From contig OX393549.1 of the NCBI GenBank assembly GCA_947650365.1, forward strand, positions 83,704,319 through 83,768,318: 64,000 bases of DNA, given 5' to 3'. Position numbers and translations under genes: made by a program. Origin of the DNA: Chamaelirium japonicum (taxonomy: Eukaryota; Streptophyta; Magnoliopsida; Liliales; Melanthiaceae). Shown here piece by piece: positions 24,416 through 36,749 of this stretch. The notes under the pieces are model-generated. The model had not been told where the DNA came from and did no database searches. It saw only the letters and a list, made by a program, of their open reading frames with translations. Numbering within the stretch: position 1 is the stretch's first letter; every line of letters starts with the position of its first letter.

Positions 24416-25102
24416 TGTAGTGCCTCTGGATTTTATCTTTAATTTATTTCAGATCGGGTTTTAGGGTTGGTAATCAATAGTGTTCCTTTTTCCATTGTAG
24501 TACATTGATCGGATTTGGACCAATGTTGTACCGGATCTATTTATATTGGGGGAAACGGTCCCACCTCTTTCTGTTGCACTGGTGCATTGAGTGGATAGTC
24601 AAAGAGGGTCCATTATCGCAATTCAACTTTTTTTTTAAATCATGCAGAGATTTGAATCCTTCAAATAAGGTAACTGATCAGATTTCCTTAATCTCATTCC
24701 CGAGATTGCCGTTACCCAACCTATACACACACGTATCCCACGATGCCCCTCTTCCTCCTTGATTTACTGCAGCCCCCATCTCCTTGGTTCACGTACTAGA
24801 GAGAGGGGATTGAGAGATGAGATTTAGTACAGAGAAATTGAGAGAGCAGTCACCCGCGGCAGTTCCCTTAGGCTTTCTTTTCTGGCACCGCTACCCCTTC
24901 GGCAGCCCGTCTTCCATCGAGGTAGGCCACGACCCACCTTCTCTTCCTCAGTTTTCTCCCTTAGAACACACCATCACCATTAGCGGCCGTACCACAAGAG
25001 CACAAACCATAACCCCACTTCACCACCACTACCACTCCCGCGCACCACACAACCCCCAACCATCTTCGGCTTCCTGCGGCCAAGGACTCCGACCGGAACC
25101 AT

Positions 25103-25165
<63 letters not shown>

Positions 25166-27162
25166 CACCTCTCTCGGATGACCTACCGCACCTCACTGGC
25201 GGCTCCGACGACCCTTGCCCTTCTACCAACCCGATCGACAACCGAGTGGAATACCCCCACTCCGGCAGAGAGGATTCCAGATCGGACCTCAAAGACCTGA
25301 TCCTCTCTCCCCAAAACCTAATCTCTGCTTTAAAACCCACCCTTTATTATCCTGTTTTGAGTTGTTATCTTATTTTAAACCCACCCTTTATTTGGCTAGT
25401 GATACCCTTTTTCCCACTCACATGTTTGTTAACTGCACCCATTTTTTACTCTTACTTCCACCCCCATTTTAACACAATTGCACCCTTTTGTCATTGCACA
25501 CACCCTAGTTGTTTATATAAGCACCCCATGCTCTTATTAATTATTTCGGTATAGTCCTTTAGGCTATACCCAACCCAACCCGTGCCAAACCTGACTCAAC
25601 CTAAACCTAACCTATGAACCTAAACTTGACCCAAACCCGATCCACACTGAACCAAACCCGATTCAGTTTTGGATCCAAACATTTTAGCCTTAGGTTCTTA
25701 TGCAATTCCTTGCTTTGTTCAGACTATTCCCAGACTAGGAGCGGAACAACTCACGGTCGATAATCACGCTCCAACAGGTTAGTCGTACTGCATGTAAATA
25801 TTTTAATTAAAAATAAATTATTCACTTAATATGTTGCATACTTAGTTAAAGATAATGGGCATATACCTTTTGATTTGCGGGTTAGTAGATAATATTTTTG
25901 TTGTATTATCTAAATATTAATTGTTTATATATGGAAGTAAATTCTTTGATAATAGTAGTCGTCGTGTTTTGGCGACGCTAGAGTTTCTCGGCACCGTTTG
26001 GGCCGAGGGTTGTTCTCTTAGTCGGGATCGTACCCCGAGACATCTCATCTGCATTTTATGCTAGTTGTAGAGACTGATCGATTAGGAGAATATTTGATTT
26101 ACATGATTTTTGAAGCTTGTATCATCTTCTGAAATGTGCTGGCGTCGTGGCAACCTAGTTGCCTGACTGGCTCTCGGTATAGATCCGCGTGCACATCATA
26201 GGTAAGTGAACCCCTAGCTGTGCATAGATCGAAACGAGTAGGGAGGATCATGGGGTTAGGCCACGGGTTATTTTCCGCAGAAAAATTGAGGTGGAGTGAC
26301 CTAATCCTGGGGTTCAGACCCCATAGAAAGCAAGTTGGGTGAGAGTGCCCCATGGTGAAAGACCAAGCCCCCTTTCTGGCCACTAGGGTAGTATGTCTCG
26401 AGGCTGTATCCCGAGCATAAGGAACGGAGTGGTTCCCATGTTGTGAAAAAAGAACCCAATAGTAACGCCACCAAGTCGGGAGCCTAGCTCAAACTTGAGG
26501 TTCACACTTGTTTTCTCATTCTCCTTTTTCTTTCCTTTCTTCTCCTTAGCCTAGGGTCTTGCACCACTATGCACGACCTAGAAAGTGGGTTCTCTCATGA
26601 AGTGGAATGGGACACCTCATGAGGGAATTGTCGGTTAGGACATTGAACGTATAACATGGGATTACCGGATATAGTAGAATAGATCACTTAGTATTTACTT
26701 GTGGTAGTAGTAGTTTCTTCTGTTGGTTACTCAATATTGTTTGCAGTTTTACTTTACCGTAGAAGTATATTGCTTCTTTATATCTTTCTCGCGTTCTCCG
26801 ACTTGTTCTTTAGGACCACTGAGTTTTATACTCAGGGGGAGTTGTTTTGTTGTTTTTCCTCTCCCCCAGGTTCTTTCTCTCGAGCGGAGCGTTAGGAGCT
26901 ATGTGGCAGTTTCAGTTGGAGTAGCAGTTCATCACCGGATTCGCAAGGGTAGGAGTGCCAGCTGCCGTTGTCTAGTTATTTTTCTTTTCTTGTTATTGTA
27001 CCTGGTCTATAGATGTATGAACATTGTTGGTGGAATTGGTATTTAAGTATTATATATTGCTTCCGTATTGTGTTATCTCTGTAATTATATTTCCCTCTAT
27101 CTCAAAATATCACCCTCGAGTTTTGGACCCTCTCATCTTAGTCCAGAATTCGGGGCGTGACA
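24416..27162 (+). repeat. 5' LTR of the Ty3-gypsy element
   Basis: 2747 bp, TG..CA. It lacks three bases near its start relative to the 3' LTR (TGTAGTGCC against TGTTTTAGTGCC). It contains (GA)n at 25103-25161. In a 240-bp stretch compared by eye (25561-25800 against 32982-33220) there are about nine differences. Confidence 0.95.
25103..25161. repeat. (GA)n in the 5' LTR, expanded
   Basis: About 58 bp of GA; the homologous site in the 3' LTR (32563-32583) has only about 20 bp. This accounts for most of the length difference between the LTRs. Confidence 0.9.
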
Positions 27163-27164
27163 AC

Positions 27165-27177
27165 TTAGTATCAGAGC
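27165..27177 (+). promoter_or_regulatory. Primer-binding site (initiator tRNA-Met type)
   Basis: TTAGTATCAGAGC follows the 5' LTR by two bases. The canonical plant site is TGGTATCAGAGC, so it carries a substitution in the leading TGG. Confidence 0.8.
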
Positions 27178-27248
27178 GGGGATATGATTCTAGGGATTTA
27201 AGTTAGGATCGAGTTATTATTGTCTGATCTGCGTAGTCATTTATGCAG

Positions 27249-30200
27249 ATGGTGACTACAAGGAACGGCAATAATGACGCCTCTTTCTCTGGGCCCGAGA
27301 GTATGGCAGAGATGATCTGTGGGCTGGCGGATATGGTTCGTCAGCAGCAGGCCACGATCCAGCGGCAGCAGACGGCTGCTCAGTAGCAGTAGGAGGCTGC
27401 CAGGCTGCAACTGAAAGCTGCTCAGCGGTAGCAGATTGAGCTGCTTCAGGCTGTGCTAGCTCAGGCTCAAGCGTCACCTCATGCTCCACCAGGATAGAGG
27501 AGAGAGGATGGTAGTAGACAAGTTGGTAGGATAAAGGAATTCAAGGGCATGAAGCCCCCTGTTTTCAAAGGAGAGCAAAACCCCATGGAGGCCGATCATT
27601 GGCTGAAGTAGATCAGGAAGGTCTTGGACACACTGGAGGTGACTGGAGAGCGACGGGTCTCCTTAGCCTCTTACCAGTTTGAGGCTAAGGCTGACTATTG
27701 GTGGGACATGGTCCAGAGGTCCCGAGGAGCTGACCAGCCTGCTTGGACCTGGGAGGAGTTCGAGCGGGTGTTCCGAGATAAATACTTTCCAGTTAGCGTT
27801 GTAAGCAGCTTGCAGGCAGAGTTCTTGGCTCTTGTCCAGGGGACCCTTACGGTTGCACAGTATGAGGCAAAGTTTGAGGAGCTTTCCCGATATGCTCCAT
27901 ACTTGGTGGTGACAGAGGACTTGAGAGCTAGACGATTTGAGCAAGGCTTGAGGCCCGGCATCCGGAGTCGAGTAGAGGTTTTGATATTGGAGGTTTATGC
28001 AGATGTAGTGACGAGGGCGTTAGTGGCAGAGCGTGGGATGGAGGAGACATGTACGATCACAGAGAAGGGCAGCAGCAGTCATGGAGGGTCTCGTCAGAAC
28101 TTCTGGAAGAAGCATAAGACCTCAGACGCACGTCCACAGCACCAGCCTCCTCGTGGTTCTCCATCTACTGGGTCTCAGACGGTGCGGTGCTTTGAGTGTG
28201 GTGCTGTTGGCCACATTCGGAGGTACTGCCCACAGGTTGGACTACTTCCACCACCACCTCCCCGCCCGACACTGACGCACCACCCCCAGTCGCAGCCCCA
28301 GCAGTAGCAGCAGTACCGACAGCAGCAGCAGAGCTCTCAGCAGTACCGTGCACCTCAGCCACTTCAGTAGAGGCCTCCGACTCACCAGGGTGGCAGTGGT
28401 CAGCGCACTCAGGGCAGGGCATATGCATTGGTGGACCAGGATGCAGGAGCTTCGACAGCCGCTATTGAGGGTACTTTTCTTGTCTTTTCCACCTTAGCTC
28501 ATGTGATGCTTGACACTGGTTCCACACACTCTTATATTGTACCGAGATTCGTATCCATCCTAGGGATAGAAACCGAACCATTGGACCATGCCTTATCAGT
28601 GATCTCATCCCTAGGGGCCAGTATCGTTGTAGACCGCATCTGTAGGAGGTGCATCATTCGAGTTGGAGACCGGGAATTGTTAGCGGATTTGATCGTGTTG
28701 AATTTGGATGGGTTTGACGTCCTTTTGGGTATGGACTGGTTAGCAGCATATCACGCTTCTCTGGATTGCTACTCCAAGAAGGTGACATTGCGCCCGCCAG
28801 GAGTCCCGATGTTCTCTTTCGTTGGAGATCGGATGGCGATTCTATGTCCGCCTCCTATGGAGCGATTCAATCTTAGTCTCTTAGCTCGACTCTCGAGTGC
28901 TGCAGACGATGGAGTGTCGCTAGAGTTGGCACCAGTTGTGAGAGACTTTTCTGATGTCTTCCCCGAGGAACTTCCTGGCTTGCCTCCAGCCAGGGAAGTT
29001 GATTTCTGTATTGAGTTGGTATCGGGCACCACCCCTATTTCGGTGGCACCTTACCGGATGGCTCCAGCTGAGCTGAGGGAGTTGAAGACTCAGCTATAGG
29101 AACTTACGACATTGGGATTCATCCGCCCTAGTGTTTCTCCCTGGGGTGCCCCAGTGTTGTTTGCTCAGAAGAAGGATGGGTCGAAGAGGATCTGCATTGA
29201 CTACCGGAATTTGAATGCTGTGACTGTGAAGAATTGGTATCCTCTTCCCCGAATAGATGATCTGTTCGACCAGTTGCAGGGAGCCTGTTGTTTCTCAAAG
29301 ATTGACCTAAGGATGGGCTACCATCAGCTGAGAGTGAGAGAAGAAAACATCCAGAAGACGGCGTTTCGGACCCGCTACGGTCACTATGAGTTCTTGGTGA
29401 TGTCATTCGGTCTGACGAACGCCCCCGCAGCTTTTATGGACTTGATGAATCGAGTCTTCCGAGAGCACCTTGATCAGTTCGTTGTTGTATTTGTGGATGA
29501 TGTTCTTATTTAGTCCAAGTCAGAGGATGAGCACGAGGAGCATTTACGGAAGGCACTGCAGATCTTGAGGGATCACCAATTGTATGCCAAGCTCAGTAAA
29601 TACGAGTTTTGGATGCAGGAAGTGAAATTCCTTGGGCATGTCGTTTCGAAGGATGGGATATCAGTAGATCCTGCAAAGATCGAGGCAGTCTTGGATTGGA
29701 AGCAGCCCAAGAACATCTTTGAGATCCGAAGTTTCCTGGGTCTGGCAGAATACTATCGAAGGTTTGTTGAGGGCTTTTCTCGTTTAGCAAGTCCCCTAAC
29801 CCAGCTAACGAAGAAGGGAGTTCAGTTCGAGTGGACGGATAAGTGCGAGGCAACTTTCCAAGAGTTGAAGAAGCGCCTTACTACTGCACCAGTGCTCACC
29901 GTTCCCGTTACCGGTCGAAGCTATGTTGTGTACACTGATGCCTCTTTGGCAGGTCTTGGTGCAGTACTGATGCAAGATGGTAAAGTGGTGGCTTATGCCT
30001 CTCGACAGTTGAAGCCTCACGAAAAGAATTATCCTATACACGACCTGGAGCTTGCAGCAGTTGTGTTCGCGCTGAAGATCTGGAGGCACTACCTCTAAGG
30101 CGAGGACTTCGAGATGTACTGCGATCATAAGAGCCTAAAGTACATCCACTCTCAGAAGGATCTGAACCAGAGGCAGAGGAGATGGGTTGAGGTCCTGACG

Positions 30201-31836
30201 GACTACACCTACGATTTCTTCTATCATCCCGGGAAGGCCAATGTGGTTGTAGATGCGCTCAGCCGGAAGTCCCATAGTAGATTAGCTTGTTTGATGGCAG
30301 ATCGACAGGAGTTTCTTGTGACGGTAGAGGGTTTTGACTTGCGTGTTCATAAGGAGCCCTCTCACACTATCCTATGCAGTATCCAAACCCAGCCTTCTTT
30401 GTTCCAGAGGGTGATCAACTCACAGAGGGATGATGCAAAATTGGATGATATTCGAGCTGGTTTGAGGCAGGGAGATGTAATGGACGGTTGGTCCATAGAT
30501 GCAGATACCGGCTTGAGGTATCAAGGGAGGTTATGCCTTCCTACAGATTGGGAGCTCACCTTGGAGGTTCTGACAGAAGCTCATCGCTCTCGGTTTACGA
30601 TACACCCTGGAGCCACCAAGATGTATCGAGACCTGAAGAGGCAGTTCTGGTGGAGTGGCATGAAGAGGGACGTGGCAGAGTTTGTTTCTCGTTGTTTGAC
30701 CTGTCAACAGGTCAATGCGGAGCATCAGAGGCCAGCAGGACTCTTGCAGCCTTTACCAATAGCGGAGTGGAAATGGGAGCACATCACGATGGATTTTGTA
30801 TCCGGTTTACCTGCTACTCGGAAGGGCCATGACTCGATCTAGGTGATAGTTGATCGGTTGACGAAGTCAGCACACTTCATCCCTGTTCGCAAGACGATGA
30901 CGCAGAAGGATTACAGTGAGCTATATGTGAGAAATTGTGAAGCTCCATGGAGTCCCCATCACTATTGTTTCAGATAGAGACCCTCGGTTTGTCTCACATT
31001 TCTGGGGAAGCTTATAAGAGGCTTGGGGACGAAGCTCCATTTCAGCACAGCCTACCACCCTCAGACGGATAGTCAGTCAGAGTACGATCCATACACTAGA
31101 GGACATGCTTCGAGCCTGTGTGATGGATTTTGGAGATGGTTGGGAGCGCCACCTTCCCTTGGTGGAGTTCGCCTACAACAACAGCTTCCAAGCCAGCATC
31201 GGCATGGCTCCCTTTAAGGCTCTCTACGGGAGACCGTGTCATTCTCTGGTTTGATGGGCTGAGGTCGGAGAGAAGAGCTTGCTGGGACCAAAGATGGTCC
31301 AGGAGACGTCGGAGAAGATCCAGGTGATCAAAGAGCATCTGCGGGCAGCTCAGAGCCGACATAAGAGCTACGCAGATACTCGGCGGTGAGCGTTGGAGTT
31401 TGATGCAGGTGACCGGGTGTTCTTGAAGGTTTCCCCGCGACGAGGTCTCGTTAGGTTCGGGCAGAAGGGGAAACTAGCACCCCAGTTCATTGGTCCCTTT
31501 GAGATCCTCGACAGAGTTGGGGATATCGCATACCGTTTAGCGTTGCCACCTCAGCTCTCCAGTGTCCACCAAGTCTTCCATGTGTCAATGCTTCGAAAGT
31601 ATGAGCCAGACTCATCGCACATTCTTGACTGGCAGAGCTTGAGCCATAGTGAGGACGTGACCTTCGAGGAGCGTCCGATGTAGATTTTGGCAGCTGAAGA
31701 TCGGGTATTGCGCACCAAGACCATTCGCATGGTCAAGATGTTGTGGCAACACCACACTCCTGAGGAAGCTACTTGGGAGCTCGAGTCAGAGATGAAAACA
31801 TTGTACCCCAATCTTTTCGAAGTGTTTTCTGGTTGA
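27249..31836 (+). pseudogene. gag-pol polyprotein remnant of the Ty3-gypsy element
   Basis: Starts at ATG 27249. Gag core about 27624-28010 (WWDMV.., FEQGLRPGIR); zinc knuckle CFECGAVGHIRRYC at 28188-28229; aspartic protease DTGS at 28512-28523; reverse transcriptase about 29110-29700 with FVDD at 29490-29501; RNase H near 29930 (YTDAS); integrase zinc finger and core about 30590-31200 (CLTCQ); C-terminal chromodomain-like tail 31750-31830. Broken by at least twelve in-frame stops: TAG at 27384, 27390, 27429, 27609, 28305, 28368, 29097, 29511, 30840 and 31681, TAA at 30096, TGA at 31387; and by frame changes around 30930-31250. Inactive. Confidence 0.93.
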
Positions 31837-31857
31837 ACTTCGAGGACGAAGTTCTGT

Positions 31858-31870
31858 TTTTAGGGGGTTA
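31858..31870 (+). promoter_or_regulatory. Polypurine-type tract before the 3' LTR
   Basis: TTTTAGGGGGTTA immediately precedes the 3' LTR start TG, following the CGAGGACGAAGTTC context common in plant gypsy elements. Confidence 0.7.
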
Positions 31871-34583
31871 TGTTTTAGTGCCTCTAGATTTTATCTTTAA
31901 TTTATTTCAGATCGGGTTTTAGGGTTGGTAATCAATAGTGTTCCTTGTTTCCATTGTAGTACATTGATCGGATTTGGACCAATGTTGTACCGAATCTTTT
32001 TATATGGGGGGGATCAGTCCCACCTCTTTCTGTTGCACGGGTGCATTGAGTGGATAGTCAAAGAGGGTCCATTATCGCAATTCAACTTTTTTTTTAAATC
32101 ATGCAGAGATTTGAATCCTTCAAGTAAGGTAACTGATCAGATTTCCTTAATCTCATTCCCGAGATTGCCGTTACCCAACCTATACACATACGTATCCCAC
32201 GATGCCCCTCTTCCTCCTTGATTTACTGCAGCCCCTATCTCCTTGGTTCACGTACTAGAGAGAGGGGATTGAGAGATGAGATTTAGTACAGAGAAATTGA
32301 GAGAGCAGTCACCCGCGACAGTTCCCTTAGGCTTTCTTTTCCGGCACCGCTACCCCTTCGGCAGCCCGTCTTCCATCGAGGTAGGCCACAACCCACCTTC
32401 TCTTCCTCGGTTTTCTCCCTTAGAACACACCATCACCATTAGCGGCCGTACCGCAAGAGCACAAACCATAACCCCACTTCACCACCACTGGCACTCCCGC
32501 GCACCACACAACCCCCAACCATCTTCAGCTTCCTGTGGCCAAGGACTCCGGCCGGAACCATGTAGAGAGAGAGAGAGAGAGAAACCCACCTCTCTCGGAT
32601 GACCTACCGCACCTCACCGGCGGCTCCGACGACCCTTGCCCTTCTACCAACCCGATCGACAACCGAGTGGAATACCCCCACTCCGGCAGAGAGGATTCCA
32701 GATCGGACCTCAAAGACCTGATCCTCTCTCCCCAAAACCTAATCTCTGCTTTAAAACCCACCCTTTATTATCCTGTTTTGAGTTGTTATCTTATTTCAAA
32801 CCCACCCTTTATTTGGCTAGTGATACCCTTTTTCCCACTCACATGTTTGTTAACTGCACCCATTTTTTACTCTTACTTCCACCCCCATTTTAACACAATT
32901 GCACCCTTTTGTCAATGCACACACCCTAGTTGTTTATATGAGCACCCCATGCTCTTATTAATTATTTCGGTATAGTCCTTTAGGCTATACCCAACCCAAC
33001 ACGTACCAAACCGGACTCAACCTAAACCTAACCTATGAACCTAAACTTGACCCAAACCCGATCCAAGCTGAACCAAACCCGGTTCAGTTTTGGATCCAAA
33101 CATTTTAGCCTTAGGTTCTTATGCAATTCCTTGCTTTGTTCAGACTATCCCCAGACTAGGAGCGGAACGACTCACGGTCGATAATCACGCTCCAACAAGT
33201 TAGTCGTACTGCATGTAAATATTTTAATTAAAAATAAATTATTCACTTAATATGTTGCATACTTAGTTAAAGATAATGGGCATATACCTTTTGATTTGCG
33301 GGTTAGTAGATAATATTTTTGTTGTATTATCTAAATATTAATTGTTTAGATATGGTAGTAAATTCTTTGATAATAGTAGTCATCGTGTTTTGGCGACGCT
33401 AGAGTTTCTCGGCACCGTTTGGGCCGAGGGTTGTTCTCTTAGTTGGGATCGTACCCCGAGACATCTCATCTGCATTTTATGCTAGTTGTAGAGACTGATC
33501 GATTAGGAGAATATTTGATTTACATGATTTTTGAAGCTTGTATCATCTTCTGAAATATCCTAGCGTCGTGGCAACCTAGTTGCCCGACTGGCTCTCGGTA
33601 TAGATCCGTGTGCACATCGTAGGTAAGTAAACCCCTAGCTGTGTACAGACCGAAACGAGTAGGGAGGATCACGGGGTTAGGCCATGGGTTATTTCCCGCA
33701 GAAAAATTGAGGTGGAGTGATCTAATCCTGGGGTTCAGACCCCATAGAAAGCAAGTTGGGTGAGAGTGCCCCATGGTGAAAGACCAAGCCCCCTTTTTGG
33801 CCACTAGAGTAGTATGTCTCGAGGCTGTATCCCGAGCATAAGGAACGGAGTGGTTCCCCTGTTACGAAAAAGGAACCCAATAGTAACGCCACCAAGTCGG
33901 GAGCCTAGCTCAAACTTGGGGTTCACACTTGTTTTCTCATTCTCCTTTTTCTTTTCTTTCTTCTCCTTAGCCTAGGGTCTAGCACCACTATGCACGACCT
34001 AGAAAGTGGGTTCTCTCATGAAGTGGAATGGGACACCTCATGAGGGAATTGTCGGTTAGGACATTGAACATATAACATAGGATTACCGGATATAGTAGAA
34101 TAGATCACTTAGTATATACTTGTGGTAGTAGTAGTTTCTTCTGTTGGTTACTCAATATTGTTTACAGTTTTACTTTACCGTAGAAGTATATTACTGCTTT
34201 ATATCTTTCTCACGTTCTCCGACTTGTTCTTTAGGACTACTGAGTTTTATACTCAGGGAGAGTTGTTTTGTTGTTTTTCCTCTCCCCCAGGTTCTTTCTC
34301 TCGAGCGGAGCGTTAGAAGCTATGTGGCAGTTTCAGTTGGAGTAGCAGTTCATCACCGAATTCGCAATGGTAGGAGTGCCAGCTACCGTTGCCTAGTTAT
34401 TTTCCTTTTCTTGTTATTGCACCTGGTCTATAGATGTATGAACATTGTTGGTGGAATTGGTATTTAAGTATTATATATTGATTCTGTATTGTGTTATCTC
34501 TGTAATTATATTTCCGTCTATCTTAAAATATCACCCTCGAGTTTTGGACCCTCTCATCTTAGTCCAGAATTCAGGGCATGACA
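31871..34583 (+). repeat. 3' LTR of the Ty3-gypsy element
   Basis: 2713 bp, TG..CA, followed by target duplication TCATC at 34584-34588. Colinear with the 5' LTR throughout, with a shorter (GA)n. Confidence 0.95.
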
Positions 34584-34588
34584 TCATC
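34584..34588. repeat. Target site duplication TCATC, right
   Basis: Second copy of the 5-bp duplication at 24411-24415. Confidence 0.95.
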
Positions 34589-34822
34589 TAGCTCCTTACC
34601 GTGCGAGAAGCAACGAGTATAGCTAATGTCAATGCCATGCATTACCAGATCAACATCATATTCCTCTCGAACCTTCCTAGTTACCCTTTCGTAGTCTATA
34701 CATGGACACACAATTTTTGCATCAAGCAGTGCAAGACACTCAATTGCAAAATCTAGAAATTTTTTGACTCCTTCTCGGTACTCTTGGCTTATCATATTCG
34801 AATTATATATCCAACTATTATT
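34584..34822 (-). pseudogene. CACTA 2 TNPD-type transposase, N-terminal transposase-associated domain
   Basis: Minus-strand open frame with NNSWIYNSNM, EYREGVKKFLDFA, IVCPCIDY, MHGIDISYTRCFSHG. These fit the plant transposase-associated domain (Transpos_assoc: SWM..R.S.EY..GV..FL.FA, CPC..C, W..HGE) that starts CACTA TNPD proteins. The second Cys-box residue is Tyr (CIDY rather than C..C) and the expected Trp before .SHG is Cys, so the domain is somewhat decayed. The frame runs into the gypsy insertion and resumes at 24415. Confidence 0.8.
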
Positions 34823-34830
34823 GATTGAAG

Positions 34831-35083
34831 ATATCTTTGCCTATCTGGCCGAACATATACCTGCAGTAATTTCAATTGTTCAAATGAGCCCAAGACCTGA
34901 CTCCTTTCGGAACTAAAAAAATAGCGATAAATTTCGCACTATTTTAGTTAATGGGGGTAGGTCCCAAGCTCAAAGGCCAATCATTGGCTGTAGCAAGTCA
35001 CATCAGTCCTTAGAATCTATCAGGCCTTAAACGATATTAGGGAATTCTTCAGAAGCAGGAAGAAGGATGAAATACACAACACG

Positions 35084-35088
<5 letters not shown>
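34831..35088. other. Spacer
   Basis: No gene, no CACTA right end, no repeat recognised. Confidence 0.5.

Positions 35089-35167
<79 letters not shown>
35089..35167. repeat. (TA)n microsatellite
   Basis: About 79 bp TA, left border of fold-back element C. Confidence 0.97.
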
Positions 35168-35169
<2 letters not shown>

Positions 35170-35540
35170 GTCGGGATCGGTTGACCCAGTAAATTTTGAC
35201 GCAGCAATAACCCAGTACCTTTTGATGCACCTAAAGGTTTTAGAATGGACTGATTTTTTGTAGACATGTTGTCTATGGTATGTTGATCATCCTCACAAAA
35301 AATCAGTCCATTCTAAAACCTCTAGGTGCATCAAATGTGTACTTCAAATCAATGGTTTTTTACTGTTAATTTTAACCGTTGATTTGAAGAGCGCATTTGA
35401 TGCACCTAGAGGTTTTAGAATGGGCTGATTTTTTGTGAGGATGATCAACATACCATAGACAACATGCCTACAAAAAAATAGTCTATTCTAAAACCTCTAG
35501 GTGCATCAAAGGGTGCTGGGTTATTTGCTAGGCCATCCGA
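35168..35540. mobile_element. Fold-back MITE C in (TA)n (double hairpin)
   Basis: 373 bp between TA tracts. Two consecutive hairpins: arms 35229-35262/35294-35332 and 35401-35436/35469-35506, all copies of AGGTTTTAGAATGG.CTGA. The centre is TTTTAACCGTTGATTTGAAG. The outer ends (GGGTCGGGATCGG.TGACCC on the left, a changed right end) are less well matched than in C' (49079), so the right terminus has decayed or been altered. Confidence 0.8.
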
Positions 35541-35554
35541 TATATATATACTAG
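35541..35554 (-). mobile_element. Helitron-like 3' end inserted at the edge of (TA)n
   Basis: The remaining short TA tract (35541-35550) is followed by CTAG (35551-35554) and then, on the minus strand reading, a hairpin CGTGCC-AAGA-GGTACG and spacer. Same terminus as at 436. Confidence 0.5.
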
Positions 35555-35745
35555 TAATGCCCGTACCTCTTGGCACGCAAAAGAATTCGAGGGCAAGGAA
35601 AATATTTCGAGGCAAGTGACAATATTTCAAAGGTGGTAAAAAAAATTTCGACAATGACAACAATATTTCGAGGGAGATAACAATATTTTGAGGGTGATAA
35701 TGATATTTCATGAGTGATGATAATATTTTGAGGCTAAAAAAAAAA
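35555..35745 (-). mobile_element. Body of the second Helitron-like copy
   Basis: 35575-35740 repeats the AATATTTCGAGG-type 24-26 bp degenerate units seen at 465-625, colinear with that copy for about 180 bp, then diverges. Confidence 0.5.
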
Positions 35746-36735
35746 AAGCTAAGTTCATTCATCGCTCGCTGCCCCAATCGACCATCAGTTGGCCACCATC
35801 TTCTGCTACCAACCCATCACCATCATGGGTCAACATTGTCTGCCATCACCGCCCTCCGCCGGCCCCCTTGTCACGATGCAATCTTTCGTTGCATCTTGAC
35901 CCAACCAGTGAATCACACACAATCTCGACCGGCAATTGAACAGACTGTGATTTATCATTTATTGTATGATTTATAGAGACATGCAGATTCAAATCGAATA
36001 GTATATGCATTGTTCTATTCAAGGGAAATTTATCACAGGCAACCAATTCATATGGGACCTATCCTCGAATCCCAGTGTCCCTCCAATGCAGCTACCTCTA
36101 AAACTAATTGGCACAAAAGCCAAATTTAGTGCTTGAAACGGAGGGATGGTGCTGCTCATGGGTGTGTTCCATGTGAATCGGTTGTTTCTTTAAAGCTATT
36201 ATCACCACGTCACCCAATACATGGCCCACTTGATAATGCTCTACTCAATCAACCTCATAGCTAAAGGTTGGTTGAATAAAAATGTTGGCTATGGGTTTGG
36301 CTATCAGGTTGGCTGAATAGCACTGCCACCCGATTGATTTGCCAAACTTGCTATATATCAGATTAGTTTTAGAGAGCATTTTTACTACCCAAATGATTTG
36401 TCGTACTTCCTTACAACCCGGCCAATCGTGACGTGCCACATTATCCATTTAAAATGGCATAATCAAAGAGACACCCTAATCACAATGGGCCGTAAGCAGT
36501 GCAACAAATCTTTTAGCAAAAAAGAACAAAAAGGGATGAAAAGTTCTAGAATTAGAGGCATGGATTTGTCCGGTCAGGCCCATGTTTTGTAGCAAGATCA
36601 TTCCAAAAAGAAACAATAACATTTGCAAAAGCACCGAGCATAGATTCTGAATTACATGGTTTTCACACAGTTGAATATAACAATAACACCGAGCATAGAT
36701 TCTGAATTACATGGTGTTTACGGACTGTGAACATT
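35746..36735. other. Anonymous sequence
   Basis: No gene supported. A word of about 29 bp (CACCGAGCATAGATTCTGAA..) is duplicated at about 36631 and 36686. Confidence 0.45.
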
Positions 36736-36749
36736 TGCAAAAGAACCGA

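Larger units (their letters stand above)
24416..34583 (+). mobile_element. Ty3-gypsy LTR retrotransposon, Tekay/Del-like, coding decayed
   Basis: Complete structure of 10,168 bp. 5' LTR 24416-27162, primer-binding site complementary to initiator tRNA-Met at about 27165-27177, gag-pol remnant 27249-31836, polypurine-type tract before 31871, 3' LTR 31871-34583, and 5-bp target duplication TCATC. Domain order (Gag, zinc knuckle, protease, RT, RNase H, integrase) defines Ty3-gypsy. The C-terminal EEATWE.E..M...YPNLF signature resembles the truncated chromodomain of Tekay/Del chromoviruses. It cannot encode its own proteins now (many stops). Confidence 0.95.
18634..34830 (-). mobile_element. CACTA element 2, damaged, with nested Ty3-gypsy insertion
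   Basis: Left end CACTAAAAAAAGAAACAC at 18634, preceded by TCT, followed by degenerate ACCGACGG-type subterminal motifs to about 19080. At 19390-19495 there is a counterpart of the last exon of the CACTA 1 gene (CAG acceptor, short open frame ending ..LLPGGVRVD), then about 26 satellite monomers to 24222, then the 5' part of a TNPD-type transposase gene split by the gypsy element. Exons between the array and the TNPD fragment are missing. The right terminus (TTGTAGTG) was not found after 34830, so that end is deleted or too diverged. Confidence 0.75.

Noticed and set aside
34831..35088. Right terminus of CACTA 2
   Set aside because: No CACTA-type end (TTGTAGTG) or ACCGACGG motif cluster is present here.
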